Assembly (NCBI GenBank): GCA_023336205.1
Contig: JALQCR010000017.1
Location: forward strand, 62,001-126,000
Source of the DNA: Pseudanabaena sp. Salubria-1
GTDB taxonomy: Bacteria > Cyanobacteriota > Cyanobacteriia > Pseudanabaenales > Pseudanabaenaceae
Reading direction: 5' to 3'
Length of the DNA: 64,000 bases
Part shown: piece by piece, positions 42,943 to 52,233 of the stretch
Position numbering within the stretch: the stretch's first letter is position 1
How the letters are laid out: each line of letters opens with the position of its first letter
Notes under the pieces: model-generated
What the model was told of the DNA's origin: nothing
The model's database searches: none
The model's input: the letters and a program-made list of their open reading frames with translations, nothing else
Position numbers and translations under genes: made by a program

Positions 42943-44104
42943 GTGACTGTAAGGCGGTGGAGATATAGGTCGGCGGTTGCAGCTACTTTTGTGGTGGCTT
43001 TAGGAAATATTCGCTTTTCTTGGGTGTTGCCTTGGCGCAAGGCAGCCTGAAGGAGGCGGTTGATGATGAGTGCGCGATCGCCAATATTAAGCAATATGTG
43101 ACGCAGATCGAAAAAACTTATTCTTCGGAATTGGAAGCTAAGTTTAAAAAATGCGCTGTGGTGGCGGTTCCTTGGTTGATTGAGCAGACTAAGGTTAATA
43201 ATGCGGATACTCAAGTTACGGCGATTTCTCTTCTTGCGATGATTGAGACTCCTGCGAGTTCGGCGGCTCCGAGATTAATTGAGTTGTTGCTAAGGTCACA
43301 AAATGAGGATATTCGGATTTTGGCTGTTGGTGCTTTGCCTAAGGTTGCTAGTTCTGAAAACTAAAATCTATAATTGCTGTGCTTGGCTCGACTCTCAAAG
43401 ATAAGAATCAGGATGTAAGGTTTGGCTCGGCGCTTTCTCTTGCTCAGTTATATGAGAATGGAAACAAAACATTTATTTCTAGCGGCAATACTGATGCTTT
43501 TAAAAAAATAATTAGTAAAGAAGTTGTACCTACTTTAATTACTGCTCTTCAAGATAAAGATAAGGACGTGCGTATTGCTACTGTCGAAGCTTTAGGAGAA
43601 ATTGGTAAAGATGCTATACCTGCTTTAATTTCTGCTCTTCAAGATAAAGATAAGGATGTGCGTACTGATACTGTCTACGCGTTAGGGAAGATTGGTAAAG
43701 ATGCTATACCTGCTTTAATTTCTGCTCTTCAAGATAAAGATAAGGATGTGCGTACTGATACTGTCTACGCGTTAGGGAAGATTGGTAAAGATGCTATACC
43801 TGCTTTAATTTCTGCTCTTAAAGACAAAGATAAGGATGTGCGTACTGCTGCTTTCATCGCGTTAGTGAAGATTGGTAAAGATGCTATACCAGCTTTAATT
43901 TCTGCTCTTCAAGATAAAGATAAGGATGTGCGTACTGCTGCTGTCGAAGCGTTATGGTTGATCGGTAATGATGTAAAAATTGAAAACCGCCCAGCTGAGT
44001 TATTTAGAAGTACAATTCAAATTATTAATAAAAAGAATCAGCCAAAAGCGTGTGAAAGTAATCTGGCAGCACTTCTCATAGGATGGAAATGTCCTAGGAA
44101 GTAA
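42943..44104 (+). pseudogene. HEAT-repeat protein gene with two frameshifts
   Basis: A signal-peptide-like start (GTG 42943: VRRWRYRSAVAATFVVALG) shifts frame near 43015 into LGVALAQGSLKEAVDDE, where AxA-Q looks like a signal cleavage site. A second break at about 43361, after LAVGALPKVASSEN, moves to a frame with IIAVLGSTLKDKNQDVRFG. The rest (43379-44104) is a run of HEAT/PBS-lyase-type repeats, several nearly identical: IGKDAIPALISALQDKDK. The original product was probably an exported repeat protein of ~385 aa. Sequencing error at both sites would make it intact, but the coding frame as given is broken. Confidence 0.75.
43511..43970 (+). repeat. tandem 90-bp HEAT-encoding repeats
   Basis: Five consecutive 90-bp units, the last four starting ATTGGTAAAGATGC at 43601, 43691, 43781 and 43871. 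Copies two and three are identical over nearly the whole unit. Each encodes one 30-residue HEAT repeat. Such identity at the DNA level indicates recent duplication or gene conversion. Confidence 0.9.
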
Positions 44105-44109
44105 ATGTA

Positions 44110-44301
44110 ATGCATGATAAATTTCACGATGCTAATTTGAGAGGATTTAACTTCAAAGGTCAAGACCTGACTGAAGCAGATTTTACTAGTTCAGATATTC
44201 GGGGTGCAGATTTTACAAACGCAGTTCTTGTCGGTGCTAATTTCCACAATGCTAAAACAGGATTAACTAAGAAGTTTCAACCAAAGGACAGAAGGAAATA
44301 A
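44110..44301 (+). pseudogene. 5' fragment of a pentapeptide-repeat membrane-protein gene
   Basis: Encodes MHDKFHDANLRGFNFKG followed by pentapeptide repeats (ADFTS, ADFTN, ANFHN) and AKTG; after position 44266 the reading frame enters an insertion sequence and ends. The continuation LSKNWTVVLGLAIFFLTF is at 46914-46964 and the remainder starts at 47993. Removing the three insertion sequences restores one 723-aa frame (2172 bases). It begins six bases after the HEAT pseudogene. Confidence 0.88.
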
Positions 44302-45336
44302 AACGGAAAGTGTCAAATCACAGGTAGCTTTCCAGTCCAAGACAGGAGGACTCGACCATTGATCAATCCAATGGGCCAAAAGATAAGCAAGCAGAGAGAG
44401 GATAAGCCAACGATAAACACCAAGTTTTGTAGATTGCCCAAAACAATGCAAACCAAAGCGATGTTTGATGGTTTTGAAGAATCCCTCAATCGCCCAACGC
44501 TTACGACCTAACATCACCAGATAAGCACCAGAATAAGGATGAGAAGAGACAACAAAGCGTAACTCCCGTTTACTATCAGCTCTTTTGAGCCAAAACCAAG
44601 AGATCGTCAAAGGCTGAGTTAGCCCTTCTAGCAAAATTTGTTGTCCACGTTTGCCATGACGATAAAGTTGTTTGACTGTACGGCCATCTTGAAGTTTACG
44701 ATTGTTGCGTACACCGACAACGATGCGCCAAGTCTTGGCGCGGACAGTATTGAAAAACTTCACCGTACTAAACTCAGTATCAGCAAGGACAATCACAGTC
44801 TTGCCTTGGGTTAGTTGCTTGGGTACTGTCCCCAATAACTTACAAGCTAAGTCAGAGGGACTGGGGTATCCTTTGCCGCGCCATACTCTAAAACTCCATG
44901 GTACGCGCCACTCTCCATAGACCAGATACAGTACAACCAGATGTAGTCCTCGCTTTCCGTTTAGTATTCTCACCCATGGGTCTGGTTCGTTTTGGGTGGG
45001 ATTGCTCAAATGTAAAAACTTGCCGCTTTTTTCTAGGGTAGTCAAGTCTATCAGTATCTTTAATGGCACTTGTTTCGATGGGCGATGCTTGGCGATTTGT
45101 CCCAAAATAGCCTGCCGTGTTGACCGAATTACTGCTCTCGTTGACCAGTTATAGTGATTGAGAAATCGGCTGAGTGCACTCGCTGATTTTATCTGTGTAT
45201 GTTCTGGATAAGGATGCCTTTGTGCTTCGAGAAATAGTCCTAGTATTGCATTGAGACTTGCTGTTTGATACACACTTGGCATCAAACACAGAAGACTATA
45301 CACTAGCCCTTGGGCGTGCTTAACGATGCTTTCCAT
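44263..45336 (-). CDS. IS4/IS701-type transposase
   Basis: A 357-aa DDE transposase starting MESIVKHAQGLVYSLLCL at ATG 45336. Visible are ILIDLTTLEKSG for the first Asp, VIVLADTEFSTVKFFNTV for the second, and RWAIEGFFKTIKHRFGL, which fits the R-x3-E-x6-K signature of IS4-type enzymes. Its stop codon is formed at the junction: the IS ends ..CTTCTTAG and the duplicated TTAA completes AGT TAA. The upstream promoter region has been displaced by a nested element inserted exactly across the start codon, which the target duplication restores. Confidence 0.85.
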   Translation of the reverse strand: MESIVKHAQGLVYSLLCLMPSVYQTASLNAILGLFLEAQRHPYPEHTQIKSASALSRFLNHYNWSTRAVIRSTRQAILGQIAKHRPSKQVPLKILIDLTTLEKSGKFLHLSNPTQNEPDPWVRILNGKRGLHLVVLYLVYGEWRVPWSFRVWRGKGYPSPSDLACKLLGTVPKQLTQGKTVIVLADTEFSTVKFFNTVRAKTWRIVVGVRNNRKLQDGRTVKQLYRHGKRGQQILLEGLTQPLTISWFWLKRADSKRELRFVVSSHPYSGAYLVMLGRKRWAIEGFFKTIKHRFGLHCFGQSTKLGVYRWLILSLLAYLLAHWIDQWSSPPVLDWKATCDLTLSVLFPSVLWLKLLS

Positions 45337-45338
45337 GC

Positions 45339-46815
45339 CAGCAATTCCAAATTCAAAAAGTAGCAAGATATACAAAACCAAGAGTCTAAAAATTAACAGG
45401 AATCTGCAAAGACGGGGGCTTCATCAAGCATAAAGTCGATTAAATGTTGCCAACTCTTAAATAAAAAGTACTTGGTAAGAGAGAGAATATCTTGAAAGAA
45501 TCCTCTACGAGTGCCACGCTTACGACGAATCTCTTGATAACTGGAATCTATTAAATGTAAAATCGTGTGAAATAGAAAAGCTAACAAATTAAGAGATAGA
45601 AGTGTCGATGACAAATGTTTTTGTCCATGACCAAAGTTATGTTCCAAGTTGTAGCCCTTGGTTTTCAACACATTGTGGTTCTCATTTTCGGTTTTCCAAC
45701 GACATCTACCCGTTTCAACTACGACCGCCACATTGTCAATATTAACAGCATGATTAGTCACAAAAGCATTACGGTAGACTTCAGAATTATCAACACTATT
45801 GCGAACAGTCAGTTCACACCAGTTCACTAACAGAGAGGGTTCTTGTTCTCTTAAAGGTATCTGATTCACAAATCGATAACTATATATTTCTATAGATTTC
45901 CCCTTGCGGTGTTTAGTCGTCAAATTCTGCACTTCACCATTTTTTTCAATGTAATCTAACCACTGATATAAACTAGGATGACTGGATGGTAAGCAGGTGA
46001 AAATGAAGTTCATATTTGCCTCTAAACAATTCTGACACATCGGTTGACGGCTATAGAGATCATCCCCTAATAACGTAATCGCCTGTCCTTCAAAAAGATG
46101 CCCATGTTTACTAATCCAGCGTTTCGCTGCGGCTGTTTCACAATCTTGTTTCTCATGTCCATCTTGCGGAGTGACGAATTCGGGTGGTAGAGAAATCACC
46201 TGTTCGCAACCTGGTGCAGCGATTACGGGCAAAATTGCTGTGTGTGAGTATGTTATTTTGCCACTGCGATGATTACGGGTACTACAACATTCGCAGGATA
46301 TTTTCGATGAGCTATGGTACTCCGTTCCATCTAAACAAATCAGTAAATTCCTATCCAATCTTTCATATCGTTTCAGGTGCTTTCCCATTTGCAGAAATTT
46401 ATACACTTTCTCAAATACAGCGTTCAGACTCTTGGCGCTAATTAGGTCGAGGATATTGCGTATTTGCTGGTCAGAGGGTATTTTCTCCACTCCAAATATA
46501 CTTTGAACGTTATTTTTTCCACTTCGACTCTGCAATTGTCTTTGATACTCTAAAAATGATTGACACTGCATAAAAAACATCGAGAAAGCCGACAGCATCG
46601 CATCGCTGATTTTAAATTTTGTCCCATTGCTTTCGCTTCTTGGGTCTTTTATTTTCTCTATCCCCTCTTGCAGGAAATCTAAAAAAACACTAAAAACTAA
46701 GATCGTTGGTGGCATTAACTGGATAGGATTATCATTTTTGCTATGTTTTAAGCTCTACCTTTATCTGGTTCCTTATATCTGTATACTTTGCTGCTTTTTG
46801 AATTTGAAACTGCTG
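45339..46815 (-). mobile_element. IS with 31-bp terminal repeats (ISNCY-like/IS4-superfamily), 1477 bp, nested
   Basis: Left end CAGCAATTCCAAATTCAAAA and right end (other strand) CAGCAGTTTCAAATTCAAAA; the terminal repeats continue through AGC-AGCAA-TATACA for about 31 bp with few mismatches. A perfect 9-bp target duplication TTTCCATGC is at 45330-45338 and 46816-46824. The target is the start region of the IS4/IS701-type transposase. Confidence 0.92.
45393..46715 (-). CDS. DDE transposase of the nested element
   Basis: A 440-aa transposase. It has an N-terminal DPRSESNGTKFKISDAMLSAF region as in several DDE families, the first catalytic Asp in LLICLDGTEYHSSSKISC, ITLLGDDLYSRQPMCQ for the second, and CRWKTENENHNVLKTKGYN with the catalytic Glu. 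Cysteine-rich CECCSTRNH may bind zinc. Family placement (ISNCY-like) is uncertain. The frame is intact, so the element may be mobile. Confidence 0.8.
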   Translation of the reverse strand: MPPTILVFSVFLDFLQEGIEKIKDPRSESNGTKFKISDAMLSAFSMFFMQCQSFLEYQRQLQSRSGKNNVQSIFGVEKIPSDQQIRNILDLISAKSLNAVFEKVYKFLQMGKHLKRYERLDRNLLICLDGTEYHSSSKISCECCSTRNHRSGKITYSHTAILPVIAAPGCEQVISLPPEFVTPQDGHEKQDCETAAAKRWISKHGHLFEGQAITLLGDDLYSRQPMCQNCLEANMNFIFTCLPSSHPSLYQWLDYIEKNGEVQNLTTKHRKGKSIEIYSYRFVNQIPLREQEPSLLVNWCELTVRNSVDNSEVYRNAFVTNHAVNIDNVAVVVETGRCRWKTENENHNVLKTKGYNLEHNFGHGQKHLSSTLLSLNLLAFLFHTILHLIDSSYQEIRRKRGTRRGFFQDILSLTKYFLFKSWQHLIDFMLDEAPVFADSC

Positions 46816-46964
46816 TTTCCATGCTCGTTATTTAATTTACTACTACGCCCTTTTTTTCACATTTCTGCTCTTTCTGCAACCCCTTTTCTTGAATGGTGCA
46901 AGATCTCAGTTAAGCAAAAATTGGACAGTTGTTTTAGGTTTAGCAATATTTTTCTTAACATTTT

Positions 46965-47984
46965 CGCTCATGTAGGTAAATAGGTGGAAGGAGGAAAAAG
47001 AAGACGACGCAGGAAGTCAAAATCAATCCAACGTAGATTGTAAGCCCACTCGAACATGGCTACATACAGATACAAATACTTCTTGTGAATACCTCGAAAG
47101 GGACGCAGAAAATTGCGTAAACCAACCCAAATGCCCTCCATAGTATTGCAATGAACCTCACAAAAACCATCTTGATCTTCATCGCGGGCATACTCGCGCT
47201 GAGAGTGACAAACGGTTTGACGCTCACGACCAGAAGCAGGTATGCGATTATAAGCATCGGATTCATCGGTATAGACTGTCGTGGTCGGTAAGGTCGTTAC
47301 CTCTACCTGCGGTTGAATCGTGATTTGTTGAGTATTGTCACAGACCTTCATGCGGATCTGACCACTGTTGCGCCCAACAGTACCGACAATGGGTGGACGG
47401 TCATTTGCCATGGTTCCCTTGCCTTTGCGTTGATTCCCGCGTTGTCTTGGTGGGTCTGCTATTGGATCTTTTTTTTTGCTCCCTTTTCTCCTGCATTCTG
47501 AAACATCTCGTCCATCTCGGCTTCAGCATCGGGCAGATTACCATTAATCAAATGGGCAAATCCTCGACGTTGGATGCGATGCCGCCAAGACAATAATGTC
47601 CCATAGTCGAGTCCTAGTTCCTCGGCTATGTGTTGGGTCGTTTGTCCTTGTAAGAATCCACGCAATATCAGCACGATCTGACCACAGGTGTAATGGCTTC
47701 CTGATAAGTCTGTTCCTGTAAAAATGTGAAACACTTTCCCACATTCCCGACACTTATATTTGACGATTGGTGTACGTTGGCGATCGTGTGGCGCTTGTCC
47801 TGCTGGTATTGCGTGTCCACTTGGACAATGCAAACCCTTTGGATGCAGGATCTTTAATAACCATTCATAGCACGCTTGTTCATCTAACAATTCGGTCAGG
47901 GGAAATTTGATCATGGCATCTCTATCGATTCATGAAAATGACTTCCTCCTATTTTGCCATTTCACCTACTTCCCCATATGAGCG
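46965..47984 (-). mobile_element. IS1595-family element, 1020 bp
   Basis: Left end CGCTCATGTAGGTAAATAGG and right end (other strand) CGCTCATATGGGGAAGTAGG. The flanking 8-mers AACATTTT (46957-46964) and AACTTTTT (47985-47992) differ at one base, an imperfect target duplication. Removing the element rejoins FFLTF to LAGLISGYGD of the pentapeptide gene in frame. Confidence 0.88.
46968..47914 (-). CDS. IS1595-family transposase in two frames (-1 slippage at A9)
   Basis: Frame one (47914-47459) has a zinc ribbon (LHCPSGHAIP ... YKCRECGKVF) and HTH (GQTTQHIAEELGLDYGTL), ending DEMFQNAGEKGAKKK. Frame two is open from the same place and runs to 46968 with VYTDESDAYNRI, HCNTMEGIWVGLRNFLRPFR and KKYLYLYVAMFEWAYNLRW, the DDE/ISXO2-like catalytic part. 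The frames join by -1 at nine A followed by GAT (47461-47480 region). A joined protein of about 315 aa is the normal size for the family. Confidence 0.85.
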
Positions 47985-49956
47985 AACTTTTTTAGCAGGG
48001 TTAATATCTGGTTACGGAGATTGTCTAATTGCAAACTTAATCGGTGACGGTAAAACAGGAGAAACCATGCTATTTAGCATAGTTTTTTTCATCATTTTGA
48101 TAGCTAACCTTGTAGTTGTTTACTGGAGAGGCATTGGTGTAACTTTAGCCATTCTTGCAGAAACTATTGGAGGTGGACTTATCGCCGCGATCGCCTTTTT
48201 CCCATCTGATGAAAAAGGTGGACTATTAGCAGTAGGAGCGCAGTTTACCGCTCTTGCTCTAGCAGGGACGATCTCAGGCATCGCCAATATGTCCATCGCT
48301 GTAGCAATCTCGCGATCGCTAATGTGGCGCGGAGCCTTAATCTTCACCAGCATCACCGCCCTCTTAGGCATTATCTTCGGCGTGATCCTAGGTGGAGCCA
48401 ACGACACCTCCTATATCGTATCTAGCCTCATCGCCATTACCGTCATTGCATCAGGCACATATGTCGGTAGCCAAGCCATCCAAGGAAACAGAAAATACGC
48501 CCTCATTCAATCCATTGCGATCGCCGCCATCTCCCAAGGTGGAACCAAATTTCGCCGCGCCAACCTCACCGATGCAAACTTTACCGCCGCCACTCTCAAA
48601 AGTGCCGATTTCCGCCAAGCAAACCTAACTCGTACCAACTGGCACTTAGCCAAACAACTAGAACAAGCTCGTTGCGATCGCACATATCTTGAAGATCCTC
48701 AAATCCGTCAACTAGCGATTACCAAAGACGGACAAGGTAAACCCTTCGAGCATCTCGACTTAAGTGGACTGAACTTAAAAGAGGCAAATCTTAAAGATGC
48801 CTTCTTCATCGGTGCAGACCTCTGCGAAACCACCCTCGAAAACGCCAACCTCACAGGCGCAAGACTCGTCAAAACCCAGCTATACCAAGCAAATCTCTCA
48901 GGCACACGTTTAACAGGAGCCTATATCGAAAATTGGGGCATCTCGACAGAAACCAATCTCGATAACGTGCAGTGTGATTACATCTTTATGCAGTTACCCA
49001 CTGAAGCCGATCCCGATCCCTGTCGCAAACCTGACAATAAAAAGGAAAATTTCAAAGAAGGTGATTTTGCTGACTTCATTGCCCCCATCATCAAAACCCT
49101 CGACCTCTACCATACTCAAAACCTCGACCTGCGCGAAGTCGGTATTAAATTCAAAACCCTTGACCTATTTCACTACGAAGGTATCGACCCCAGCGCTGCT
49201 GCGATCGCCCTCAAACAACTGATAGAACAACATCCCGAAGCAGAACTAGAAGTAATTGCCCTCGAAGGTAGAGGCAATGAAAAAATCCGATTGCAAGCCA
49301 AGGTCACTGGAGACACCAACAGGTCAGCACTTAATGCCGAATATTTTGCCAAATACAAACAAATTAAGGCTTTGCCCTATAGTGATATGCAATCACTTTT
49401 GACAGGCATTGAAGAAAAAGACGAACGCATTCGCGGTTTAGAAAAATTATTAGAAAATGCGATTAGTCAGCCTAAATTTTATGTGGAAACCTATCAAAAT
49501 CAAGGAGAGTTTATCATGACCCAAGAAAATAAAGGCAACGTTAGCATCAGTAGCGTCCAAGGCAACATCAGCGGAATCGCTGCTGCTGGCGAAAATCAAA
49601 CCATGACAGGAGTTGCTCTAGGAGCAATTAGTGGCAATGTTACCAATACCATCAGCCAACTTCCCGACACCACCGATCCCAATGAACCCAGTCTTAAGGA
49701 GCTACTAACCCAACTACAAGCCCTAATCGAATCTGAATCTGAGCTAAATGAAGAAGACAAAGTGGAAGCTCTAGAACAAGTAAAAGTTCTCGCTGAATCT
49801 GGACAAAAGCCTGAAGATAGCACCTTACAAAAGCTAGCCAAGACCGCCGTAAAAATCTTGAAAGGAACGATCTCTAGTCTGCCTGATGTCACAAAACTCG
49901 TAGAATCAGGAGCTAAATTGTTGCCTTATATCACCAAGCTTTTGGGCTTGCCTTAA
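47932..49956 (+). pseudogene. 3' part of the interrupted pentapeptide-repeat membrane protein
   Basis: An open frame of 674 aa whose first ~18 codons are IS1595 sequence; host sequence starts at LAGLISGYGD. About six membrane helices (IVFFIILIANLVVVYW, GGLIAAIAFFPSD, GTISGIANMSIAVAIS) are followed by two pentapeptide blocks (FRRANLTDANFTAATL; LDLSGLNLKEANLKDAFF). Next come a ~150-residue alpha/beta segment (GIDPSAAAIALKQLIEQHPE) and a helical C-terminus. Pentapeptide repeats form a square beta helix; the protein's role is unknown. It could still be made from a start inside the IS, which would give it a new N-terminus. Confidence 0.8.
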
Positions 49957-50058
49957 TATTCTCCAATAGATTCTATCTGAAGCTAAGCGATCGCTCTCCT
50001 TCGATGACCGCACCAATGCGATCTCTTTTTAATCCTTGAGAAAAGATAAAATTTCTCG

Positions 50059-50901
50059 ATGTATGACAATACCTGCAAGTTTCTAGCTGAGAACTTCCCC
50101 GAAGACTTTGCCTGTTGGCTCTTGGGGAAATCTATTCCGCTAACCAAACTCGAACCATCGGAACTCTCCGCCGAGCCAATCCGTGCAGATTCCGTCATAT
50201 TTCTAGAGTCGTCGGAAATAGTTGTGCATTTGGAGTTCCAGACCAAAACCGATGACACAATGGCATATCGAATGGCGAACTATTGGTTGAGGCTTTTCGG
50301 TAAATATCCGACTAAAGAAATTCATCAAACAGTCATCTATTTAAAGCCAACAAAATCACCACTTGCATATCAAACCAGCTTTAAATCGCAGCAGCTAAAC
50401 CATGAATTTAATGTCATCCGTCTCTGGGAACAACCCACTGATATCTTTCGGCTATACCTTGGACTATTACCACTCGCCGTTTTAACCAAAACAAGCGACC
50501 CTGAAGAAACTTTAAGAGATGTGGCAAGACAAATTGATAATATTGCCAATAAACGAGTACAAAGTAACGTGGCAGCTTCTACCGCTATAATATCGGGTAT
50601 AGCCTTAGACAAAGCAATCATCCAAAGACTACTAAGGAGCGAAATCATGAAAGAATCAGTGATTTATCAGGATATTTTACTGGAAGGCAAAGCTGAAGGC
50701 AAAGCTGAAGGCAAAGCTGAAGGCAAGGCTGAAACTGCTCGTCAAATAGCTCTAAACATGTTGCTTTCCAATGTCTCCACAGATTTAGTTGCCCAATTTA
50801 CTGGATTAACTCTCAAGCAAGTCCAGCAATTGCAAAAGCTTTCTACAAAACAGCCCAAGATGCCTAAGTCTTCCAAGCCAAAGCGATCGCCTAAAGTTTA
50901 A
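50059..50901 (+). CDS. Rpn-family (PD-(D/E)XK nuclease) protein
   Basis: A 280-aa protein of the Rpn/YhgA-like family, formerly called transposase_31, with a PD-(D/E)XK core: RADSVIFLESSEIVVHLEFQT (Asp then E-x-Q). Family members in E. coli promote recA-independent recombination; the cyanobacterial copies are abundant but unstudied. The C-terminal part holds a run of GKAE units (four copies) from a 12-bp tandem repeat, then a helical tail ending in basic PKSSKPKRSPKV. It begins about 100 bases after the pentapeptide gene. Confidence 0.8.
   Translation: MYDNTCKFLAENFPEDFACWLLGKSIPLTKLEPSELSAEPIRADSVIFLESSEIVVHLEFQTKTDDTMAYRMANYWLRLFGKYPTKEIHQTVIYLKPTKSPLAYQTSFKSQQLNHEFNVIRLWEQPTDIFRLYLGLLPLAVLTKTSDPEETLRDVARQIDNIANKRVQSNVAASTAIISGIALDKAIIQRLLRSEIMKESVIYQDILLEGKAEGKAEGKAEGKAETARQIALNMLLSNVSTDLVAQFTGLTLKQVQQLQKLSTKQPKMPKSSKPKRSPKV
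50686..50733 (+). repeat. 12-bp coding tandem repeat (GKAE x4)
   Basis: Four consecutive copies of GGCAAAGCTGAA; the last has one change (GGCAAGGCTGAA). Copy number is likely variable between strains because unit length is a multiple of three and does not break the frame. Confidence 0.9.
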
Positions 50902-50932
50902 CTTTCAAAAAATAACTCGCGATCGCTATATA

Positions 50933-50964
50933 AAAAAGAGGCGTGCAAAGCACGCCTCTTTTTT
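50933..50964. terminator. bidirectional terminator between Rpn gene and argJ
   Basis: Perfect stem AAAAAAGAGGCGTGC/GCACGCCTCTTTTTT around AAA, with A and T runs on each side, between two convergent genes. Confidence 0.9.
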
Positions 50965-52174
50965 AAGTTGTGTATTCAGCGTTGATCTTGACGTAATCAT
51001 AGCTGAGGTCGCAGCCCCAGGCAGTACCATCACCACTACCATCGCCAACACCGACATTGATGATTACAGTGTCATTTTTGAGATAGTCACTAGCTGCCTT
51101 GCGATCGTATTCCTGCGGTGTGCCATCCTTCATCATTACAAAATCACCCAATTGAATATTCAACAGATCTTGATTGAAATCAACACCCGATCGCCCTGCG
51201 GCGGCGGCAATTCTGCCCCAGTTAGGATCGTTACCAAAAATTGCGGATTTTACAAGCGATGAACCGACAATGGTTTTGGCGATTTGACGCGCAGCCTCGG
51301 TGCTAGATGCGCCAGTGACATTGACCTCAATCATGCAGGTTGCGCCTTCACCATCACGGGCGATCGCCTTAGCTAAGCTCATACATACTTCTTTGAGCAT
51401 GGACTGTAGCTGCTGCGCTGCATCAGAATCTTCATCATCAATAGTTACGCCAGACTGACCATTGCAGAGCGCCAACACCATGTCATTAGTGCTGGTGTCG
51501 CCATCAACAGTAACCTGATTGAAGCTGGCATCGATAGAACTAGACAACATCTTTTGCCAAAGCTTTGGCTCCACTCCTGCATCACAAGTGACAAAACCCA
51601 GCATCGTCGCCATATTGGGGTGAATCATTCCTGATCCTTTGCAGATGCCGCCAATTCTAACTGGCTTACCATCGATCACCGTTTCTAAAGCAATACTCTT
51701 GGGCACAGTGTCCGTGGTCATGATCGATCGCGAGGCATCTTCACCACCGTCAGGCGAAATTAATGGTGCAATTTTGGCAATGCCTGCCCGCATCTTATCC
51801 ATCAGCAATTGCTTGCCGATGACACCAGTAGAAGCCACCAAAACGCCATCTGAGGTATTTAAAGCTTTCTGTACAAGTTCAGCGCATTCAACGGCATTAT
51901 GCCAGCCTTCTGCACCTGTACTGGCATTGGCTTGACCCGCATTGCAAAGGATCGTGCTAATGTAGCCGCCCTTAGCTAATACTTCGCGGTTAAAGTCCAC
52001 ACAGGCGGCTCTGACGCAAGACTTGGTAAATACACCTGCGGCGATCGCAGGGACATCGGAGGCGATCAAAGTTAGGTCAGGTGCGCCTGATGGTTTCAGT
52101 CCTGCTGTAATCCCTGCTGCTTTATAGCCCTTTGCTGCGGTCACACCGCCTGCAATTACTTGCCAATTTGCCAT
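50963..52174 (-). CDS. argJ: bifunctional glutamate N-acetyltransferase/ornithine acetyltransferase
   Basis: ArgJ transfers acetyl groups from N-acetylornithine to glutamate (and may use acetyl-CoA), the recycling step of arginine synthesis. The 403-aa precursor cleaves itself before a threonine; ATMLGFVTCDAG and NQVTVDGDTSTND are the family motifs around and after the cleavage site, and FGNDPNWGRIAAAAGRSGV lies in the beta chain. The N-terminus has GGVTAAKGYKAAGI. Length is normal. It is followed by a strong terminator. Confidence 0.96.
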   Translation of the reverse strand: MANWQVIAGGVTAAKGYKAAGITAGLKPSGAPDLTLIASDVPAIAAGVFTKSCVRAACVDFNREVLAKGGYISTILCNAGQANASTGAEGWHNAVECAELVQKALNTSDGVLVASTGVIGKQLLMDKMRAGIAKIAPLISPDGGEDASRSIMTTDTVPKSIALETVIDGKPVRIGGICKGSGMIHPNMATMLGFVTCDAGVEPKLWQKMLSSSIDASFNQVTVDGDTSTNDMVLALCNGQSGVTIDDEDSDAAQQLQSMLKEVCMSLAKAIARDGEGATCMIEVNVTGASSTEAARQIAKTIVGSSLVKSAIFGNDPNWGRIAAAAGRSGVDFNQDLLNIQLGDFVMMKDGTPQEYDRKAASDYLKNDTVIINVGVGDGSGDGTAWGCDLSYDYVKINAEYTT

Positions 52175-52204
52175 GATTTGATTGATTTCCTCAGTTACTA
52201 TGCA

Positions 52205-52231
52205 TTTAAACCTCTCATTGCGAGGTTTAAA
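52205..52231. repeat. small hairpin between argJ and thioesterase genes
   Basis: TTTAAACCTC and GAGGTTTAAA pair around TCATTGC. It lies upstream of argJ and just before the stop of the thioesterase gene, both on the minus strand; probable terminator of the latter. Confidence 0.7.
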
Positions 52232-52233
52232 AC

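Larger units (their letters stand above)
44267..46909 (-). mobile_element. IS4/IS701-type element (1157 bp) carrying a nested element
   Basis: Ends CTAAGAAGTTTCAACC and, on the other strand, CTGAGATCTTGCACC, an imperfect terminal repeat. The 4-bp target TTAA is duplicated at 44263-44266 and 46910-46913, in the style of IS701-like elements. Removing it joins AKTG to LSKNW of the host gene in frame. A second element occupies 45339-46815 within it. Confidence 0.88.

Noticed and set aside
43511..43970. CRISPR-like or satellite repeat
   Set aside because: The 90-bp units are contiguous, without spacers, and encode HEAT repeats in frame.
46627..46983. 118-codon plus-strand open frame across the nested IS end
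   Set aside because: It spans the ends of two insertion sequences and a piece of the pentapeptide gene in the wrong frame; it has no domain.
44267..47984. Composite transposon formed by three transposase genes in a row
   Set aside because: Each element has its own ends and target duplication, and the boundaries are nested or separate, so this is accumulation and not one transposon.
47932..47992. Native N-terminus for the 674-aa pentapeptide frame
   Set aside because: These codons lie within the IS1595-type terminal sequence; the host gene's real continuation is on the other side of the element.
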